A program made the translations under genes and the position numbers. A stretch of 64,000 nucleotides of DNA from Chryseobacterium koreense CCUG 49689 (GTDB taxonomy: Bacteria; Bacteroidota; Bacteroidia; Flavobacteriales; Weeksellaceae). Location of the stretch: the NCBI RefSeq assembly GCF_001045435.1, contig NZ_LFNG01000007.1:1-64000 (forward strand). The letters run 5' to 3'. The notes beneath the pieces were generated by a model. It did not search any database and had not been told where the DNA came from. It saw only the letters and a program-made list of their open reading frames with translations. Of this stretch, positions 61,545 to 64,000 are shown in pieces. Within the stretch, counting starts at the first letter, position 1; each line of letters opens with the position of its first letter.

Positions 61545-64000
61545 CTAAGCTTCCGGTTCCGGATGATCCAAATGGAACTGCTCCGGATAAAGTGCTTTCA
61601 ATCTCTCAATTTCTGCCGCTTCATCTTCGGCATCGTGCTCGTGGCGTTTCACATATTTTCTTCTGGCGTTGATTTTTCGTTTCGAAACAATGTAGAACAT
61701 TACTGGAACAATAATCAAGGTGAGGAAAGTAGCGAATGAAAGACCAAAAATAATCGTCCATGCGAGTGGTCCCCAAAACGCTACGTTGTCACCGCCAAGC
61801 GAAAAATGCGGATTGAGCTCGGTCAGGAACGATGCCACATCGAAATTCAGTCCGATCGCCAATGGAATCAGTCCTAAAATCGCAGTGGTCGCAGTGAGAA
61901 GAACCGGTCTCAAACGTTCTTTTCCGGATTGCACGATGATTTCTTTCACTTCTTCAAGTTCCAGATCGTCATGGGTTTCCACACCTTTCTCGTGAACTTT
62001 TTCATCAAGTTTCAAGACGAAGAAGTCCATCAACACGATTCCGTTTTTCACTACCACACCCGCAAGTGAGATAATTCCCATCATGGTCATCAAGATTACG
62101 AAATCCATTCCGAAAATCGACAATCCTAGAAAAACTCCAGCAAAACTCAGCAAAATAGTGGTCATGATAATCAGCGTTTTCGAAAGCGAGTTGAACTGGA
62201 ACACGATAATCGAAGTCACCAATGCCATCGCCAAAAACAACGCGAACAGTAGAAAGTTCATGTTTTTTCCCTGCTCTTCCTGTTCACCACCGAACCGGTA
62301 GGTAATATCTTGCGGAGTCTGGTAATTCTTCAGTGAGGTCTGAATTTTCTGTACGATTTCGTTGGCATTATATCCTTTTAAGACTCCGGAATAAATCATG
62401 ATGGTTCTGGTATTGTCTTTCCTTTTAATCTTGTTAAAGGTATTTTCTTCTTTGGTTTTCGCAAAAGTAGAAATCGGCACCTGAACCACTCCATGAGGAC
62501 CCGTCAACACGATTGGCTGACTGAAAAGAAGATTAAGGTTTCTTCTTTGATCCTCCTGCATTCTTACCGCGATGTCATAATCTTCTTTCAAGTCTTTGAA
62601 AGTTGAAATATTTTGACCAAAAAGAGCCCTCCTGATGGAAATTCCGGTATAAGCTGTGGAGATACCGAGGTTTCCTGCAGTTTCACGGTCGATGTCGATG
62701 ATCATTTCAGGGCTTTCCTTGTTGATATCTGATTGTAACTTTTCAATTCCAGAAATCCCCTGTTCATTGATAAACTTGATCATTTTTTTGGATTCACCCA
62801 GAAGTTCGTCATAATCATCACCTTTCAGTTCAATCGAAATCGGGAATCCTACTGGAGGACCGTTCGCATCTTTTTCCACGGTATAGATAAATCCAGGAAT
62901 GTTTGGAATCGCCTTCCGGATTTGCTCCATTACATCTGCGGTGTTCACCCCTCTTCTTTTTGCAAATTCCACATAAGTCACCACAATCTTTGATTTAAAA
63001 GGCGTATCTGCTTGTGAACCGGCATCTACTTGCGGATTGATCGCTCCTTTTCCTACAGTGGTCACCATGGATTCCACCAGATAATTCTTACCCGTATTCT
63101 CGTCTTTATATTGATTTAAGACATTCAGAATCTTTCCTTCTACCTGTTTTGTGGCGTGATTTGTTTTTCCGATATCCGTTCCTTGCGGATATTCCATATA
63201 AACTATGGTTTGTCTTGGAATATTTTCCGGAAAGAACAAGACTTTCGAGCGACCGATTCCCATCATCGCTCCATAAAGCAGAAAAGAGAAAATCAGTATT
63301 CCCACCACCAGGAAGAACGCATTTCTTGGTTTTTTGCCGACCAAAAGTTTTTCGATAAACTTCTGATATTTCTCTGCCAGTCTCGGGAAAAAGGTGAATT
63401 GAAAATGTTCGATTTTATCGTGGAAGAAACCTTTGTATAACCAAATCGCCAGAATTCCCAGCACCGAAACGGTCACAACTCCCAAAAAGTATTTTATTCC
63501 CGTAACCAGTCTTAATATTCCAAAAACAACGATCAAAATCCCGAAGATCATCGTGTATTTTTTCGCCTGTTTACTGGTAATGTTCCTATTTTCCAAACTC
63601 ATGGATCCGGCCGTCATGGAAGCATTGATGACCAATGCCACAAAAAGTGAAGCCATCAAAGTGACCGAAATGGTAATTGGGAAATACTTCATAAACTGTC
63701 CCATAATTCCAGGCCACAATAGCATTGGAAGAAAGGCAAAAACCGTTGTCAAAGTAGAGGTAATTACCGGGAAGGCAATTTCACCGATCCCAAATTTCGA
63801 GGCCAATCTTCTCGGAAGTCCCTTCTCCATATTGGCGTAGACATTGTCCACCACCACGATTCCATCATCCACCAACATTCCGAGTCCCATTACCATTGCA
63901 AAAAGCACCATCGTATTTAATGTGATTCCCGCATTTTGAAGGATTGCGAACGCGATCAACATGGATAATGGAATGGCAGTACCTACAAAGAGGGCGTTTT
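61545..64000 (-). CDS. RND efflux transporter, 3' part (partial)
   Basis: The gene continues past the right edge; the visible frame is open to base 64000 and begins inside the family's NALFVGTAIPLSMLIAFAIL segment. It covers about 818 residues of an AcrB/MdtB/CusA-type pump: the membrane motif MVMGLGMLVDDGIVVVDNVY (acidic proton-relay residues), the large periplasmic loops and a second helix bundle (MTMMGIISLAGVVVKNGIVL, RLRPVLLTATTAILGLIPLA). It pumps drugs, detergents or metals out of the cell with proton force. The accessory membrane-fusion and outer-membrane genes would be upstream, beyond the window. No lesion is visible. Confidence 0.92.
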   Translation of the reverse strand, partial: NALFVGTAIPLSMLIAFAILQNAGITLNTMVLFAMVMGLGMLVDDGIVVVDNVYANMEKGLPRRLASKFGIGEIAFPVITSTLTTVFAFLPMLLWPGIMGQFMKYFPITISVTLMASLFVALVINASMTAGSMSLENRNITSKQAKKYTMIFGILIVVFGILRLVTGIKYFLGVVTVSVLGILAIWLYKGFFHDKIEHFQFTFFPRLAEKYQKFIEKLLVGKKPRNAFFLVVGILIFSFLLYGAMMGIGRSKVLFFPENIPRQTIVYMEYPQGTDIGKTNHATKQVEGKILNVLNQYKDENTGKNYLVESMVTTVGKGAINPQVDAGSQADTPFKSKIVVTYVEFAKRRGVNTADVMEQIRKAIPNIPGFIYTVEKDANGPPVGFPISIELKGDDYDELLGESKKMIKFINEQGISGIEKLQSDINKESPEMIIDIDRETAGNLGISTAYTGISIRRALFGQNISTFKDLKEDYDIAVRMQEDQRRNLNLLFSQPIVLTGPHGVVQVPISTFAKTKEENTFNKIKRKDNTRTIMIYSGVLKGYNANEIVQKIQTSLKNYQTPQDITYRFGGEQEEQGKNMNFLLFALFLAMALVTSIIVFQFNSLSKTLIIMTTILLSFAGVFLGLSIFGMDFVILMTMMGIISLAGVVVKNGIVLMDFFVLKLDEKVHEKGVETHDDLELEEVKEIIVQSGKERLRPVLLTATTAILGLIPLAIGLNFDVASFLTELNPHFSLGGDNVAFWGPLAWTIIFGLSFATFLTLIIVPVMFYIVSKRKINARRKYVKRHEHDAEDEAAEIERLKALYPEQFHLDHPEPEA

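Overview
The window looks like a chromosome segment from a flavobacterium, most likely the Chryseobacterium/Kaistella group (Weeksellaceae). This is inferred from gene content rather than from a search. The reasons are several secreted proteins ending in a type IX secretion (Por) sorting domain, promoters of the Bacteroidetes form TAnnTTTG, few Shine-Dalgarno sequences, and a typical flavobacterial set of housekeeping genes. The window splits into an AT-rich accessory part (1 to about 20.4 kb) and an ordinary core part (20.4 to 64 kb).

Accessory part. Nearly all genes are on the minus strand, so reading follows 20.4 kb down to 1. First comes a membrane-anchored coiled-coil protein of unknown function (19425-20354). 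A replication/mobilization block follows: an excisionase-like HTH protein, a VirE/VapE-type P-loop ATPase, a non-coding stretch packed with TTACCT/AGGTAA hexamers that resembles iterons, a toprim primase-like protein, a MobC-like protein, a relaxase and a membrane protein. Next is a defence island: hsdM, hsdS, a Fic protein, a second hsdS in opposite orientation without a start codon, a tyrosine recombinase, hsdR, a PD-(D/E)XK-like protein of unknown family, a DUF262/DUF1524 (GmrSD-like) protein, and an AbiE toxin-antitoxin pair. The AbiE toxin gene is broken by a stop codon and by an IS element that runs off the left edge. The hsdS arrangement suggests a site-specific inversion switch that would exchange the DNA specificity of the type I system.

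Boundary. An intact tRNA gene with anticodon CAU lies at 20473-20546. Next to it is a truncated tandem copy that keeps only the 5' half. No attachment-site repeat was found, so the exact edge of the island is not established.

Core part. From 20.7 to 36 kb: methylmalonyl-CoA epimerase, rbfA, a LolC/E-like permease, two secreted endonuclease I paralogues with sorting domains, a LolA-like protein, a large BNR/beta-propeller protein, initiator tRNA, the tRNA t6A enzyme, yaaA, a thioesterase coupled to a metal-sensing-type AraC regulator, and a copper-type P-ATPase. From 36 to 48.8 kb: polyprenyl synthase, a fatty acid hydroxylase family protein, rlmN, queA, an S9 peptidase, envelope proteins and era. 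From 48.9 to 55 kb: a methyltransferase, map, a small HAD protein, acyl-ACP desaturase, gpmI and a sirtuin. From 55.2 to 57.8 kb: a four-gene signalling operon (unknown protein, multi-pass membrane protein, histidine kinase, NarL-type regulator). From 57.9 kb to the end: a YggS-type PLP protein, a sigma-54 activator lacking a DNA-binding domain, a MATE exporter and the 3' part of an RND exporter gene that continues past the right edge.
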